A DNA stretch of 64,000 nt, from NCBI RefSeq assembly GCF_021083305.1, contig NZ_JAJFAY010000001.1, positions 744,001-808,000 of the forward strand. Reading direction: 5' to 3'. Below are positions 8,889 through 17,818 of the stretch, one piece after another. The translations under genes and the position numbers were made by a program. The notes below the pieces were generated by a model that saw nothing but the letters and a program-made list of their open reading frames with translations, did not search any database and had not been told where the DNA came from. Position 1 is the first letter of the stretch, and each line of letters begins with the position of its first letter. Source of the stretch: Haladaptatus sp. DYF46. GTDB taxonomy: Archaea; Halobacteriota; Halobacteria; Halobacteriales; Haladaptataceae.

Positions 8889-10961
8889 ATGAAGCCGATA
8901 TTTCGTCCCAGTTCCGAGTTCGACGGGATTACCGTCGTCGACCCGATTCATCGACGGCAGTTCCCGATTCGAACGTCGGACGCAGTCGACCCGCGTCCGT
9001 CCGATGTCGATCAGTTTTACTTTCCGGTCGACAACGCGACCGAGTTCACGACGGACACCCTCGTACTCCCCTACGTCGTCATCACGCACGTCCGCACCGT
9101 GGACGGGACGTTCCTGACGAAGGCCGAGGATTTTTCGTACGAACAGTTCCCCGAAGGGGAGTACCTCCTCGAACTGAACGCGCCCATTCGGATTTACCTG
9201 CGCGTTAGCGGTGCGTTGACCCTCGCTTCGTCGGCCGAACACATGGCGTTCGACTTCGATACGGAAACGCGGGTTCGTATGGGGGCGCGCTCCTATCACG
9301 AACAACCAGCAGCGACGGTGACGACGACGTCGTCGCCACGCGACGTGATGGCCGCCGTCTCGACGTTCGGGTCGGCACTGAAGACGCTGAGCTGTGAGCG
9401 GTCGCTTCCGTCGCTCAGGGGCCATCCTCCTCGAATCGAACTCGGGGACGAACTGCACGTTCCCGCCGAAATCGCGCCGCCGGAAACGGGCGTTCGAATC
9501 GAGCTTCCGCCGGAACTCCCGATGATATACTCGGCAAGTACCCTCGCGTACTATCTCGGTGGGACCCTAGTTCCGGGCGACGACCCGAGGCTGGTGACTG
9601 ACCGTGGGTTCGTCCACCCTCTCGATCACCCCGAACGCGGATATGAGGGCGAAATCGAACGAATACTCCGCCAATCGTTGCTGTTCGACTGTGTAACGCG
9701 AACTGAAGGGCTGTATCAGATACCGCTCCACGAGCGGCGCGCGATCGAACCCCTTCTCGACATCCCGCTCGACGAGTTGTACGAGCTGGACCTCGCGGAG
9801 CAGGTCGAAACGTATCTCGACGTGCCGTTCGACGCCGTTCGGGAACACGTCCCGACGTGGCTGTTGTCGACGACGGTCACGGACGATATCACCAACGTCG
9901 GGGCGATTCCGTATCTGGCGAACAACCTCTCGCTCGTCACGACGCCGAGGGAGCACAACCGTCACGAACCGGTGCCGGAAACTCCCGATCCGATCGACAG
10001 TTTTCTTCGTGGTGCGGAGGTGCGAAGGGGCGAACAACGGGCGGAATCCGACCCGTACGTCGCGCCGACCGTGACGGATTCGCTGGAACACGCGTGGCTC
10101 GGTCGGGGGATGCCCATCGGCGCGAACAAACTGATCGAACGCGCGTTCGAGAACAGGTTGGAGCGCTCCTCCTCGACCGAGGGTATCGACATCACGGTGG
10201 TGTGTAACGAACCGGAGATGAGTCCGGAGTACGACGCGGGTGACGCGCTCTACGGGAAACGGGACGAACTCGCGTTCGACATCGACGTTCATCGGAACCT
10301 CTCGGTGGACGAACTCGCGTCGGTCCTCACCACGCCCACCGACTTCCTTCACTACATCGGTCACATCGAGGACGGGCATTTCATCTGTCGGGACGGGAAA
10401 CTCGACGTCGAATCCATCGACGACGTCGCGGTCGATACCTTCCTATTGAACGGGTGTCGGTCGTACGAACAGGGAATCGCGCTCGTCGACTCCGGAAGTA
10501 TCGGCGGCGTCGTCACCTACAGCGAAATCACGAACAAGAGCGCGATAGAGATCGGTCGGACCATCGCGCATCTCCTGAACCGGGGGTTCTCACTTCGATC
10601 CGCGCTCACCGTCGTTCGGGAGCAACAGATGGTCGGCAATCAGTACATCACCGTCGGCGATGGCAGCATAGAGATCGCCCAAAGCGAAAGCGGAACCCCG
10701 TTCGTCTGTCATCTGGGGCGGGCGGGTGACGGGCGCTACGAGTTGGGGATAACGACGTACCCGACCATCGAATCCGGGATGGGTGCCCTGTTTACCCCGT
10801 TCATCAGCGATATCGAGACGTACTTCCTGAGCGGTGGAGAAGTGAGCACGTTCTCGGTGGACGAGGAGACGCTGATCCGGTTCCTCCGTCTCGAACGGAT
10901 CCCGGTAATCGTCGATGGCGACCTCTCGTGGTCGACAGAAGTAAATCCGGAACTGCTGTAA
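8889..10961 (+). CDS. CHAT-domain (caspase-like peptidase) protein
   Basis: This 690-residue protein has a C-terminal CHAT-like fold from about residue 430. The motif FLHYIGHIEDG supplies the candidate catalytic His492 and FLLNGCRSYEQG supplies Cys523. They are followed by the typical SGSIGGVVTYSEITNKSAIEIGRTIAHLLNRG helix region. CHAT proteins are clan CD proteases or degenerate relatives used in bacterial and archaeal signalling and defence. The 430-residue N-terminal part is unlike TPR or other known CHAT partners that I recognise. The usual glycine after the histidine is isoleucine here, so activity is not certain. It is paired with the HalOD1/DUF7504 gene upstream and a micro-membrane gene convergent at its 3' end. 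Confidence 0.75.
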   Translation: MKPIFRPSSEFDGITVVDPIHRRQFPIRTSDAVDPRPSDVDQFYFPVDNATEFTTDTLVLPYVVITHVRTVDGTFLTKAEDFSYEQFPEGEYLLELNAPIRIYLRVSGALTLASSAEHMAFDFDTETRVRMGARSYHEQPAATVTTTSSPRDVMAAVSTFGSALKTLSCERSLPSLRGHPPRIELGDELHVPAEIAPPETGVRIELPPELPMIYSASTLAYYLGGTLVPGDDPRLVTDRGFVHPLDHPERGYEGEIERILRQSLLFDCVTRTEGLYQIPLHERRAIEPLLDIPLDELYELDLAEQVETYLDVPFDAVREHVPTWLLSTTVTDDITNVGAIPYLANNLSLVTTPREHNRHEPVPETPDPIDSFLRGAEVRRGEQRAESDPYVAPTVTDSLEHAWLGRGMPIGANKLIERAFENRLERSSSTEGIDITVVCNEPEMSPEYDAGDALYGKRDELAFDIDVHRNLSVDELASVLTTPTDFLHYIGHIEDGHFICRDGKLDVESIDDVAVDTFLLNGCRSYEQGIALVDSGSIGGVVTYSEITNKSAIEIGRTIAHLLNRGFSLRSALTVVREQQMVGNQYITVGDGSIEIAQSESGTPFVCHLGRAGDGRYELGITTYPTIESGMGALFTPFISDIETYFLSGGEVSTFSVDEETLIRFLRLERIPVIVDGDLSWSTEVNPELL

Positions 10962-10970
10962 AAACGTCGG

Positions 10971-11105
10971 TTATCGAATCGTTCCGCCCGCCGCCGCCGC
11001 TACGTTACCCGTCTGGGTGAGCAGCAGGCAGATGGCGAACAGCACGCCGATCATTCGTGGGTTCTCTTCGAGGTACGTCGCCAAGGTGTCATTACTTTCG
11101 GACAT
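10971..11105 (-). CDS. 44-residue membrane micro-protein (DUF7503-like)
   Basis: The peptide reads SESNDTLATYLEENPRM followed by one hydrophobic helix (IGVLFAICLLLTQTGNVAAA). The ENPRMIGVLF pattern matches a family of tiny haloarchaeal membrane proteins (DUF7503, from memory). It lies nine bases from the end of the CHAT gene, convergent with it. The start at 11105 was chosen because the open frame beyond it has no family resemblance. A role as membrane anchor or activity partner of the CHAT/DUF7504 pair is inference from position. Confidence 0.6.
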   Translation of the reverse strand: MSESNDTLATYLEENPRMIGVLFAICLLLTQTGNVAAAAGGTIR

Positions 11106-11541
11106 CGCATCCGTTCCGTGGTACCGCTGGAGAATAGCTTTTTCTAAATGATGATTAGAGGAAATAAATTGGAATTTCTCTTTTTCTCCCAAGAGAAAGC
11201 AGACGGTATGGAGACGTTGCCTCCAAAGTGGTCCCAGAACGGGCGGGTTATTCGCGTCAACGTATCGTTCCCGTGGAAGTACGTCGTTCAATGTGGGCTA
11301 TCCCCTTGAGTAATCACCGGTTACGAGCCCGTATGCTATCGTCTACCGTTCGACTCGAACGCGTTCAACACGAGCAATTCGCTGTTCCACACCGCGCTAC
11401 CGCTCGGAAACGTCCGAGGAGTGATATCCAGCCAAAACACCTATCACACAACGAATTTTTGGGCACTTGAAAACACCAGCCAAAAATGCGAAGAAAATTT
11501 TAAGGAAACGCAAATCATGTGCCGTAAAGAGGTCAGAAACT
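11106..11541. promoter_or_regulatory. Intergenic region with ferritin-gene promoter
   Basis: This 436-base stretch holds no convincing gene. Near 11494-11500 the AT-rich TTTTAAG fits an archaeal TATA box placed to start transcription about 25 bases downstream, shortly before the ATG at 11542. No iron box like that at 4788 is visible here. Confidence 0.4.
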
Positions 11542-12168
11542 ATGTCAGACGACAAAAAACACGGCTCTGGAAACGTTTCACCGGGGGACACGAGCCAACG
11601 AGTGGGGATGGAAGCCGTCCGGCGACGTGGTGGAGAACCCGAGGAAATAAAGGAGACGCTCATCGACGCCATCGGCGCGGAGTTCACGACGTACTACTAC
11701 TACACGAATCTCCGCTGCTGGTTGGCGGGCGAGGAGGACTACAAGGAGATAACGGAGGACGCCCGTCTCGAAGACCGCGCACACTTCGAACTCGTGATGC
11801 CGCGCGTCTACGAACTCGGCGGACAGCTCCCGAACGACATCCGGGCCTTCGCCGACCGTGCGTCCTGCCCGGACGCCGAACTGCCCGAGGACCCGACGCC
11901 GGAGAACATCCTCGAAACGCTCCTCGAAGCGGAACGCTGTGCCATCCGAACGTGGGCCGAAGTGTGCGACATGACCCGCGACTGTGATCCGCGCACCTAC
12001 GACTTGGCGTCGCGCATCTACAACGAGGAAGTGGATCACGAAGCGTGGTTCATCGAACTCCTCTCGCGCGAACGCGACGACGAAGCCAACCCGGCGGGCC
12101 ACTTCGTCCGGGGCGAACCCGGCGACGCGCCGTACTCCAAGAACCACGACTTCAACGAATCCGCGTAA
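11542..12168 (+). CDS. Ferritin-like di-iron protein (Dps/rubrerythrin type)
   Basis: The 208-residue four-helix protein carries ferritin-like ligands: [15 protein letters not shown] in helix 1, [16 protein letters not shown] in helix 2, [16 protein letters not shown] in helix 3 and [14 protein letters not shown] in helix 4. It resembles haloarchaeal DpsA-like ferritin proteins, which store iron and remove peroxide. The N-terminal 20 residues and the C-terminal tail are polar extensions. The start at 11542 follows a plausible TATA box; the open frame upstream is basic and not family-like. Ferredoxin and thiol-redox genes follow on the same strand. Confidence 0.75.
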   Translation: MSDDKKHGSGNVSPGDTSQRVGMEAVRRRGGEPEEIKETLIDAIGAEFTTYYYYTNLRCWLAGEEDYKEITEDARLEDRAHFELVMPRVYELGGQLPNDIRAFADRASCPDAELPEDPTPENILETLLEAERCAIRTWAEVCDMTRDCDPRTYDLASRIYNEEVDHEAWFIELLSRERDDEANPAGHFVRGEPGDAPYSKNHDFNESA

Positions 12169-12215
12169 CGGATTCCGGCCAACAGTCTCATTTCTTCGTG
12201 GTCATTACGACGCCC

Positions 12216-12578
12216 GTGAGTCCCCACACCGTCGAGATAGAGGTCCCCGAAGAGTGCGACATCGAACAGGCGGGCGAGACGGTCGAGATGGACGTTCCCG
12301 AGGACGAGTACCTCCTCGCCGCCGCGCGGGACCGCGGAGTATGGCTCCCCGCCGACTGCCAGCAGGGGTGGTGTACGACCTGCGCCGCCGAACTCCTCTC
12401 CGGCGATGTCGATCAGTCGGATTCGCGGCGGTACTACGAGGAGGACAGGGAAGCGGACATGATTCTTCCCTGCACCGCGAAACCCCGTTCGGACGTCACG
12501 TTCGAGGCCTGCCAGTACGAGGAGATGCTGGACCTCCGGGCGGAACACGACCAGCCGCCCGGACGTTCGAAGCGATAG
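12216..12578 (+). CDS. [2Fe-2S] ferredoxin, plant type
   Basis: The 120-residue protein has the CX4CX2C cluster motif DCQQGWCTTCAAEL and the distal cysteine in MILPCTAKP, as in plant- and halobacterial-type [2Fe-2S] ferredoxins. It probably carries electrons for a monooxygenase, desaturase or reductase. A GTG codon at 12216 (VSPHTVEIEV) is chosen as start because translation upstream is not ferredoxin-like. It lies 47 bases after the ferritin-like gene and 59 bases before the DCC-thiol gene, suggesting a redox operon. Confidence 0.85.
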   Translation: MSPHTVEIEVPEECDIEQAGETVEMDVPEDEYLLAAARDRGVWLPADCQQGWCTTCAAELLSGDVDQSDSRRYYEEDREADMILPCTAKPRSDVTFEACQYEEMLDLRAEHDQPPGRSKR

Positions 12579-12637
12579 ACGGACGTTTCCGCACTCTGCG
12601 AGAACACTTTTCCGCGAAAATCGCGTACGACAAGCGT

Positions 12638-13072
12638 ATGAGCGAGTATCACGCGGTCCTCGTCTTCGACGGCGACTGCCCGTTTTGCTCGGCCGCCGCG
12701 TCCGCCCTTCGCCGGGTACGCGGCGTGGGCGCGATTCCGTGGGGTGACGACGCCGCCCAGTCGTTCCTCGACGCGCAGTTCGACGGGACGCCGTTCGCGT
12801 TGGTGTTCGCCGAGCGCGAGGAAGGACGGGTGTACGTCGGGCGGGACGCGGCCCGCGAACTCTGTGAGCGGGCCGGGATGCCGACGTTGGTCGGCGATAT
12901 CGTCGGCGACAACTACGAATCCATCGCGGACGCCGTTCGAACGGTCACGGGGGTCGCCGAGGACCCGGACCGGTACCACGGCGTCTATCCGATGGCCGAA
13001 GCGGCCCGCGAGCGGTTCGATTCGCTCGCCGCGGACGCGGGGTCGATGCCGCTCGCGATGTCGAAGGACTGA
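12638..13072 (+). CDS. DCC-family thiol-disulfide protein (DUF393)
   Basis: The 144-residue protein begins MSEYHAVLVFDGDCPFCSAAASALRRV. The DGDCPFC motif near residue 11 is the signature of the DCC/DUF393 thiol-oxidoreductase-like family, with two vicinal cysteines (CPFC). A thioredoxin-like fold is expected. The partner and substrate are unknown. The neighbouring ferredoxin and ferritin-like genes point to a redox or oxidative-stress context. Confidence 0.8.
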   Translation: MSEYHAVLVFDGDCPFCSAAASALRRVRGVGAIPWGDDAAQSFLDAQFDGTPFALVFAEREEGRVYVGRDAARELCERAGMPTLVGDIVGDNYESIADAVRTVTGVAEDPDRYHGVYPMAEAARERFDSLAADAGSMPLAMSKD

Positions 13073-13134
13073 GCCGTCCGACGCGCTTTGCACCCTTCCC
13101 GAACGTTAAAAGCCTCGTTCTCGTAGCCTCCGTC

Positions 13135-14265
13135 ATGTTCTCAACTATCGACTATCTCGATTGGATCACCGGACGGCCCGACGCCGCGACCCACGACCTG
13201 GGGTCGAGCGACCTTCGTCGGGCGGTGCCGGAACCGGACGGCATCGTCCCGCCGGACCTCGGCGACCTGCCGTCCCCGCCGGACGACCTCGACCTCGAAA
13301 CCATCATCGCCGACGCGTACGACGTGGGGACGGAGAACGTCCTCGTCACTGCCGGAGCGACGCACGCGAACTTCGTCGCGATGGCCGCCGCGATCGGCGC
13401 GGCGGAATCCGATAATGAGGACGATGAGGACGACGGGAACGGAACTCCCCGCGTATTGGTCGAAAAGCCCGGCTACGAACCGCTGGTTGCGACGCCCGAC
13501 GGACTCGGTGCCACTGTGGACCGGTTTCGCCGACCGAAGGAGGCGGGCTACGAACTCGACCCGGCACGAATCGAGGGGGCGCTGAGCGACGAAACGTGCT
13601 GCGTGGTCGTGACGAACCGCCACAACCCGAGCGGGAGCAGAGCGAGTCGTGAGACGCTCGCGGAGGTCAGTCGCACTGTCGCCGACAACGACGCGACCCT
13701 CCTCGTGGACGAGGTGTACGCGCCCTTCTGTACCGATGACGAAGCCAGCGTGTTCGGCGGTCCGACCGCCGTGAACCTCCCCAACACCGTCATCACCAAC
13801 TCCGTGACCAAGTTCCTCGGGTTCGGACCGATTCGGGTGGGATGGCTGGTCGCCGACGCGGAGTTCGTCTCACGAGCGCAGTCGGTCATGTTTCACGTGC
13901 CAGCGGTTTCGGGTCCCGCAATGGCGCTGACCCGCCGTGCGCTGTACGACGAGTCGGATCTCGCCGACGGGTCGCGCGACCGAATCGAGGCGAACCGGGA
14001 CCTGCTCGCGGCGTTCGTCGCCGAACGCGACGACCTCTCGGGGTCTGTCGCCCCGGGTTGTACCTACGGCTTTTTCTCCCACGAGTCGGCCGACGGCGAC
14101 GAGATTTCGGAAGCAGCGTGGGAGGAAGGTATCCTCGTCGTTCCGGGCCGGTTCTTCGACGACGACGAGCGATTCCGCCTGAGTTTAGGTCTCGACACCG
14201 AGACTGTTCGGGAGGGATTGGACGCGTTCGGAACTGTCCTCGATTCGGTATCTGCCAAGAGTTAA
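13135..14265 (+). CDS. PLP-dependent aminotransferase class I/II
   Basis: The 376-residue fold-type I enzyme shows TAGATHANFVAMAA (cofactor phosphate region), TNRHNPSGSRAS (the NPSG motif), LLVDEVYAPF (Asp for the pyridine nitrogen) and TNSVTKFLGFGPIRVGW with the Schiff-base lysine. The acidic DNEDDEDDGNG insert is a haloarchaeal loop. It is slightly shorter than usual aspartate aminotransferases. The substrate cannot be read from sequence alone, and the flanking genes give no pathway. Confidence 0.85.
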   Translation: MFSTIDYLDWITGRPDAATHDLGSSDLRRAVPEPDGIVPPDLGDLPSPPDDLDLETIIADAYDVGTENVLVTAGATHANFVAMAAAIGAAESDNEDDEDDGNGTPRVLVEKPGYEPLVATPDGLGATVDRFRRPKEAGYELDPARIEGALSDETCCVVVTNRHNPSGSRASRETLAEVSRTVADNDATLLVDEVYAPFCTDDEASVFGGPTAVNLPNTVITNSVTKFLGFGPIRVGWLVADAEFVSRAQSVMFHVPAVSGPAMALTRRALYDESDLADGSRDRIEANRDLLAAFVAERDDLSGSVAPGCTYGFFSHESADGDEISEAAWEEGILVVPGRFFDDDERFRLSLGLDTETVREGLDAFGTVLDSVSAKS

Positions 14266-14292
14266 GGCCCGCGCATACCATCACTCGTGCAT

Positions 14293-14589
14293 ATGGACGG
14301 AAGCCCAGCGGAAATTACAACGCTCGTCGGTCGCGAGGTTTACTCTAACAACGGTGTCTTCGTCGGCGAGGTTGACGACCTGCGACTCGATTTGAACGAA
14401 ATCGCCGTGACGGGCCTCGCGCTCGGCGGTATCAACGACGAACTGTTCGGCAACCGAATCTCGGCGGGACGCGGCGTCATCATCCCCTACCGGTGGGTTC
14501 GTGCTGTCGGCGACGTCATCCTCGTCAACGACGTGGTGGAACGACTGAAGCAATCGGAAGAGAGCGGAGAAGAAGAAGCGGTCGTCTAG
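14293..14589 (+). CDS. PRC-barrel domain protein
   Basis: The 98-residue protein reads ITTLVGREVYSNNGVFVGEVDDLRLDLNE, then GRGVIIPYRWVRAVGDVILVNDVVERL, the typical PRC-barrel beta fold. In archaea these small proteins are linked with RNA processing and cell division (CdpB-type proteins). The ATG at 14293 is taken as start; a GTG two codons upstream is possible. It overlaps the end of the convergent DHH gene by four bases. Confidence 0.8.
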   Translation: MDGSPAEITTLVGREVYSNNGVFVGEVDDLRLDLNEIAVTGLALGGINDELFGNRISAGRGVIIPYRWVRAVGDVILVNDVVERLKQSEESGEEEAVV

Positions 14590-16004
14590 TTTCCGTTCGT
14601 CTCTCCATCGACGCCCATCGCGTCGAACAGTTTCTTCTTGACGGCTTCCTCGGTGAGCGACAGGAGCGTATCGCGATTGTCCTCGTTCGTCTCGATGCCG
14701 GTGAAGATGCCGAGCGGGATTTCGGCGCTGGCCTGCGTGGAGTGGCCCGCCGCCTCGCCGATGGTGTCGAAGGCGTCCTGCAGGACGTTGCCGATGTTCA
14801 TCCTGATGTCCTTCGAGCGAGCGGCGAGGTAGATGGTGTCGTCCGCGATGCCGAAAACGGCAGAAGTAGTGATTCCTTCCAGGTTGAGGAGATGTTGTGC
14901 CGCCTGTGTCAGCGCGTCGCGGTCACGGATGAAGCCCGCGTTGCTGACGAGGTGACTGCCCTGCACTTCCCGGTTCGTGATGGCCTCCGCGAGCACGTCC
15001 AACGTTTCGGGCGACATCGACGGCGACTCGACCTGTTCGAGCGTGTCGTGATTGGCGAACGGGTACAGATACGCCGCCGCGGTGAGGTCGGCGGGCGTCG
15101 TGTCGCGCTTGAAGTCGAGCGTTTCCGCGCGGATTCCGTACAGGAGCGCCGTCGCGACTTCCTCGCTGAGGTTGATATCGAACTCCTGTACGTACTTCGT
15201 CATGATGGTCGAGGTGGAACTGACGTTCGGTCGAACGTCCGAGAACTCCGCCTCGTACTCCGAATCCGGTTCGTAATGGTCGATGAGGATGTCGACCGGG
15301 TGGTCGAGTTCCGGTTGGGTCGCCCGCATGTGGTCCACGAGGGCGAACGTGTCGTAGGTCTCGATGTCCACCTCGTCGCGCTGGAGGAGTTCGATGCCCA
15401 GCAGGTTGACGAACGCGCGGTTTTCCTGATGGCCGATTTCGCCGTGATAGAGGATGTCCGCTTCGATGCCGAGGCTTTCCGCGATGGTCTGGAGCGCGGC
15501 GGCGCTGGCGATCGAGTCGGGGTCGGGGTTGTCGTGGGTGAGAACCGCGAGTTTGCCCGACGTGTCCTCGATGACGCCGGACAGTTGCCGGGCCTTGTAC
15601 TCCAACTCGCCCGCTTCGAGCGAGCGAAGCGCGGAGTTGGCGATGACCGTCGAGGGGTTGATGACCACGTCCGCTCCCATCTCGGTGAGCTCGTCCGCCG
15701 ACACCGGGTCGCTCGCTCGGACGACGGTGAACCGCTCGCCCCCACCGGACTGAAGGTTCGAGACGGCTTCCTTGTTCGCCGCGACGTCCGAAGAGAGGAT
15801 GAGCACGACGTCCCGGTCGGAGACTTCGTCCGCCACCGATTCCTCTCGGATATCGCCCCCCTGCGCGTTCAGGTCCTGATCACGGAGCGCCTCAACGCGG
15901 TCGCTGTCCCGGTCGACGATGAGAACCTCCTTCCCCTGTGCGACGAGTTCTTCGGCGACAGCGTAGCCGACGCTCCCACAACCGAGAATTGCGTACGAAG
16001 ACAT
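14586..16004 (-). CDS. TrkA-N/DHH phosphoesterase fusion
   Basis: The 472-residue protein starts with a Rossmann TrkA-N domain (SSYAILGCGSVGYAVAEELVAQGKEVLIVDRD). It continues into a DHH phosphoesterase with LTHDNPDPDSIASAAAL, FALVDHMRAT and ILIDHYEPDSEYE as metal ligands, and ends with a DHHA1-like module. This fusion is conserved in haloarchaea and is related to RecJ or nanoRNase/cyclic-dinucleotide phosphodiesterases; the substrate is not settled. The ATG at 16004 gives the canonical Rossmann start; earlier in-frame starts add unrelated sequence. Confidence 0.85.
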   Translation of the reverse strand: MSSYAILGCGSVGYAVAEELVAQGKEVLIVDRDSDRVEALRDQDLNAQGGDIREESVADEVSDRDVVLILSSDVAANKEAVSNLQSGGGERFTVVRASDPVSADELTEMGADVVINPSTVIANSALRSLEAGELEYKARQLSGVIEDTSGKLAVLTHDNPDPDSIASAAALQTIAESLGIEADILYHGEIGHQENRAFVNLLGIELLQRDEVDIETYDTFALVDHMRATQPELDHPVDILIDHYEPDSEYEAEFSDVRPNVSSTSTIMTKYVQEFDINLSEEVATALLYGIRAETLDFKRDTTPADLTAAAYLYPFANHDTLEQVESPSMSPETLDVLAEAITNREVQGSHLVSNAGFIRDRDALTQAAQHLLNLEGITTSAVFGIADDTIYLAARSKDIRMNIGNVLQDAFDTIGEAAGHSTQASAEIPLGIFTGIETNEDNRDTLLSLTEEAVKKKLFDAMGVDGETNGN

Positions 16005-16402
16005 CGAAGAGATAGTTATCCCGGCGCTCATTACTACTGGGGCGTTACCCCGGCCGGTACTTAATCCTCCCGGAGCGACGCTGAAACCAGCCCAACGGAC
16101 CGTTTTACTCACGCAAACGCGGACTCGTATTCGTCCAAAATAGTCCAAAAAGAATGTCACAACGAGCCGATGTGAACGTCAAACGTCCGCGGAGTGAACG
16201 AGCATCCTACGCCCTTCTTCGACTACTTCGATCACGGGAGAAAGAAGCGTCCAGTGAAAATAACCTGATATTTGTGCGGTTTTTCGACGGAGAATCAGCC
16301 CGTTTTCGACCCGCATTTTCCCTCCCGTTTCCCGGCAAACCGGCTGACCGCAATCCGAAAGGAAACGTATTTACGTCACACCCGACTTCTTCAGAATGCG
16401 TT

Positions 16403-16476
16403 GGGCCGGTAGCTCAGTTAGGCAGAGCGTCTGACTCTTAATCAGACGGTCGCGTGTTCAAATCGCGCCCGGCCCG
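16403..16476 (+). tRNA. tRNA-Lys (CTT anticodon)
   Basis: The 74-base cloverleaf has a seven-base-pair acceptor stem GGGCCGG/CCGGCCC with discriminator G, a D arm, the anticodon stem-loop TCTGA-CTCTTAA-TCAGA with anticodon CTT, and the T loop TTCAAAT. The CCA end is not encoded. A TATA-like TATTTACG lies about 35 bases upstream. Confidence 0.93.
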
Positions 16477-16509
16477 TTTTTGCCACGAACTACTTCGTGA
16501 GTGGCAAAA
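16477..16509 (+). terminator. Hairpin and T-run after tRNA-Lys
   Basis: A run of five T residues directly follows the tRNA. TTTTGCCAC (16478-16486) pairs perfectly with GTGGCAAAA (16501-16509), so a strong hairpin can form behind the tRNA. It may terminate transcription or be a remnant of the element end described at 16571. Confidence 0.4.
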
Positions 16510-16570
16510 CGGCACCAGTTATTTGAATCGCAGGGAGGTCGCGCGCAGCGAAGCGAGCACGTCCGACCGT

Positions 16571-16593
16571 GTGTTCAAATCGCGCCCGGCCCG
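16571..16593. repeat. Copy of the tRNA-Lys 3' end (attachment-site scar)
   Basis: The 23 bases from 16571 are identical to 16454-16476, the last 23 bases of tRNA-Lys. The next seven bases (cttttgc versus tttttgc) match at six positions. Between the copies lie only about 95 bases. This is the pattern left when an element integrates at a tRNA 3' end and is later lost by deletion. Confidence 0.7.
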
Positions 16594-17098
16594 CTTTTGC
16601 GAGGAATGAACTCGTGAGTTGCGGCTGTCTCGATGATTTGGGGATGACGGGATGGAATCGTGGTAGAACGTGTTGATTTTGATTCGGGTTCTGATTTTGT
16701 CGTGATTGCAGTTACCGAAACGACTACTTCGAAAGCCCCCGCCCGTTCGCTACGGATCACACTTGGGTGTCTTGTGATTGCAGTCACCGAGAAGCAGACC
16801 TCGAAAGCCCTCGTCCGCTCGCGGCTGCTGTGCGGGATATTCTGGCCGCTCCGCAACGCACGGCCAGAATAGTGGCCCGCACAGCAACCACGCAGGCGCG
16901 ACCGGACGGCCCCTTTCAGTCCCACCCGCGACCGCACCGCCACCACACCACGCCCTCCCCAACCGACTCTTCACTCCGTTCAGTCGTCCCTCGCGCGCCG
17001 CCCGACTGGGTCATATCGTACGCCCCGTCCTTCCGAATGGCGCGCTGACGAGGTGGTTCGGTTGGCGCTGCCCGACTACACAGTACGAGCGCTATCCG
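16594..17098. repeat. Non-coding stretch with an imperfect 50-base direct repeat
   Basis: 16702-16751 and 16774-16823 share about 50 bases (GTGATTGCAGTTACCGAAAC and GTGATTGCAGTCACCGAGAA starts, followed by the common TCGAAAGCCC part). Open frames across it encode only the repeat, and none looks like a real protein. I see nothing else in this 505-base stretch. Confidence 0.5.
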
Positions 17099-17776
17099 TT
17101 ATTTCTCGTTTCGAAACACGAGACAGTAGTTGTGGTCGTAGCCGTAGTCGTAATTTCCGTCCCTTTCTCCCGTATCGGATGCGTCCCACCCGATCACGAT
17201 TTCTCCCTCAAAGTGGAATTGGTCCGAGAGAATTCTCCCGGCGTCCCACACCAACGTCGTTACGTTCCCGTCGTTTTTCAAGTTAGAAATGTCAACCAGG
17301 AGGTGAGAGTCGCTTGCCAGGCACTCCTTGATGGTAGCGAAAGCGCGGTGGAAATCCGCCAGATACCCCTCGTAACTACCCTCACCAGTGTAGTTCTGAA
17401 ACGGGTTGGTCTCCCCTTCTTCGGCCATATACGGCGGTGAGGTGAGACAGAGATCGGCGGTCGGTAAGTCGTAGGCGGGAAGGTCGAAAACGGTGCCATG
17501 GACGACGTTCTCCCCGTGTTCGATGCGATCACGGATGAATGAAACCCTGTCTTCCTCGTATTCGACGCCGTAGGGAATTCGGTCCAACTCTTCGGCGACC
17601 TTCATCGTCGTTCCGAACCCGGCGAAGGGGTCGAGAACGGTGTCACCTTCCTTCGAAAACTCCGTGACGAACACCTCCACGAACGATTCGGGTGTTCGAA
17701 TGTCGTGCCCGAATTCGGACGGGAGTTCGTCGGGTTTCTCGTATTGTAATCGAAGAAACGTCTGCATAGATGCCAT
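17099..17776 (-). CDS. DNA methyltransferase, N4-cytosine/N6-adenine type
   Basis: The 225-residue enzyme carries motif I DPFAGFGTT (AdoMet binding) and motif IV TSPPY (catalytic) in the order I then IV, preceded by FGHDIRTPESFVEVF. It belongs to the amino-methyltransferase class that modifies adenine N6 or cytosine N4. No restriction endonuclease gene lies beside it, so it is an orphan. It sits just after the tRNA-Lys scar and may have come with the lost element. The start MASMQTF at 17776 is the only good one. Confidence 0.8.
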   Translation of the reverse strand: MASMQTFLRLQYEKPDELPSEFGHDIRTPESFVEVFVTEFSKEGDTVLDPFAGFGTTMKVAEELDRIPYGVEYEEDRVSFIRDRIEHGENVVHGTVFDLPAYDLPTADLCLTSPPYMAEEGETNPFQNYTGEGSYEGYLADFHRAFATIKECLASDSHLLVDISNLKNDGNVTTLVWDAGRILSDQFHFEGEIVIGWDASDTGERDGNYDYGYDHNYCLVFRNEK

Positions 17777-17818
17777 TTTCGAACAGATGCGATAAAAATT
17801 GACGTGTAAACGACTCGC

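Noticed and set aside
14493-16064. A 523-codon open frame opposite the TrkA-N/DHH gene
   Set aside because: Arg- and Asp-rich antisense translation typical of high-GC genes; the DHH gene on the other strand has clear motifs.
16660-16872. Open frame with repeated VIAVTE/TSKA peptide
   Set aside because: It only translates an imperfect 50-base DNA repeat and has no promoter or family support.
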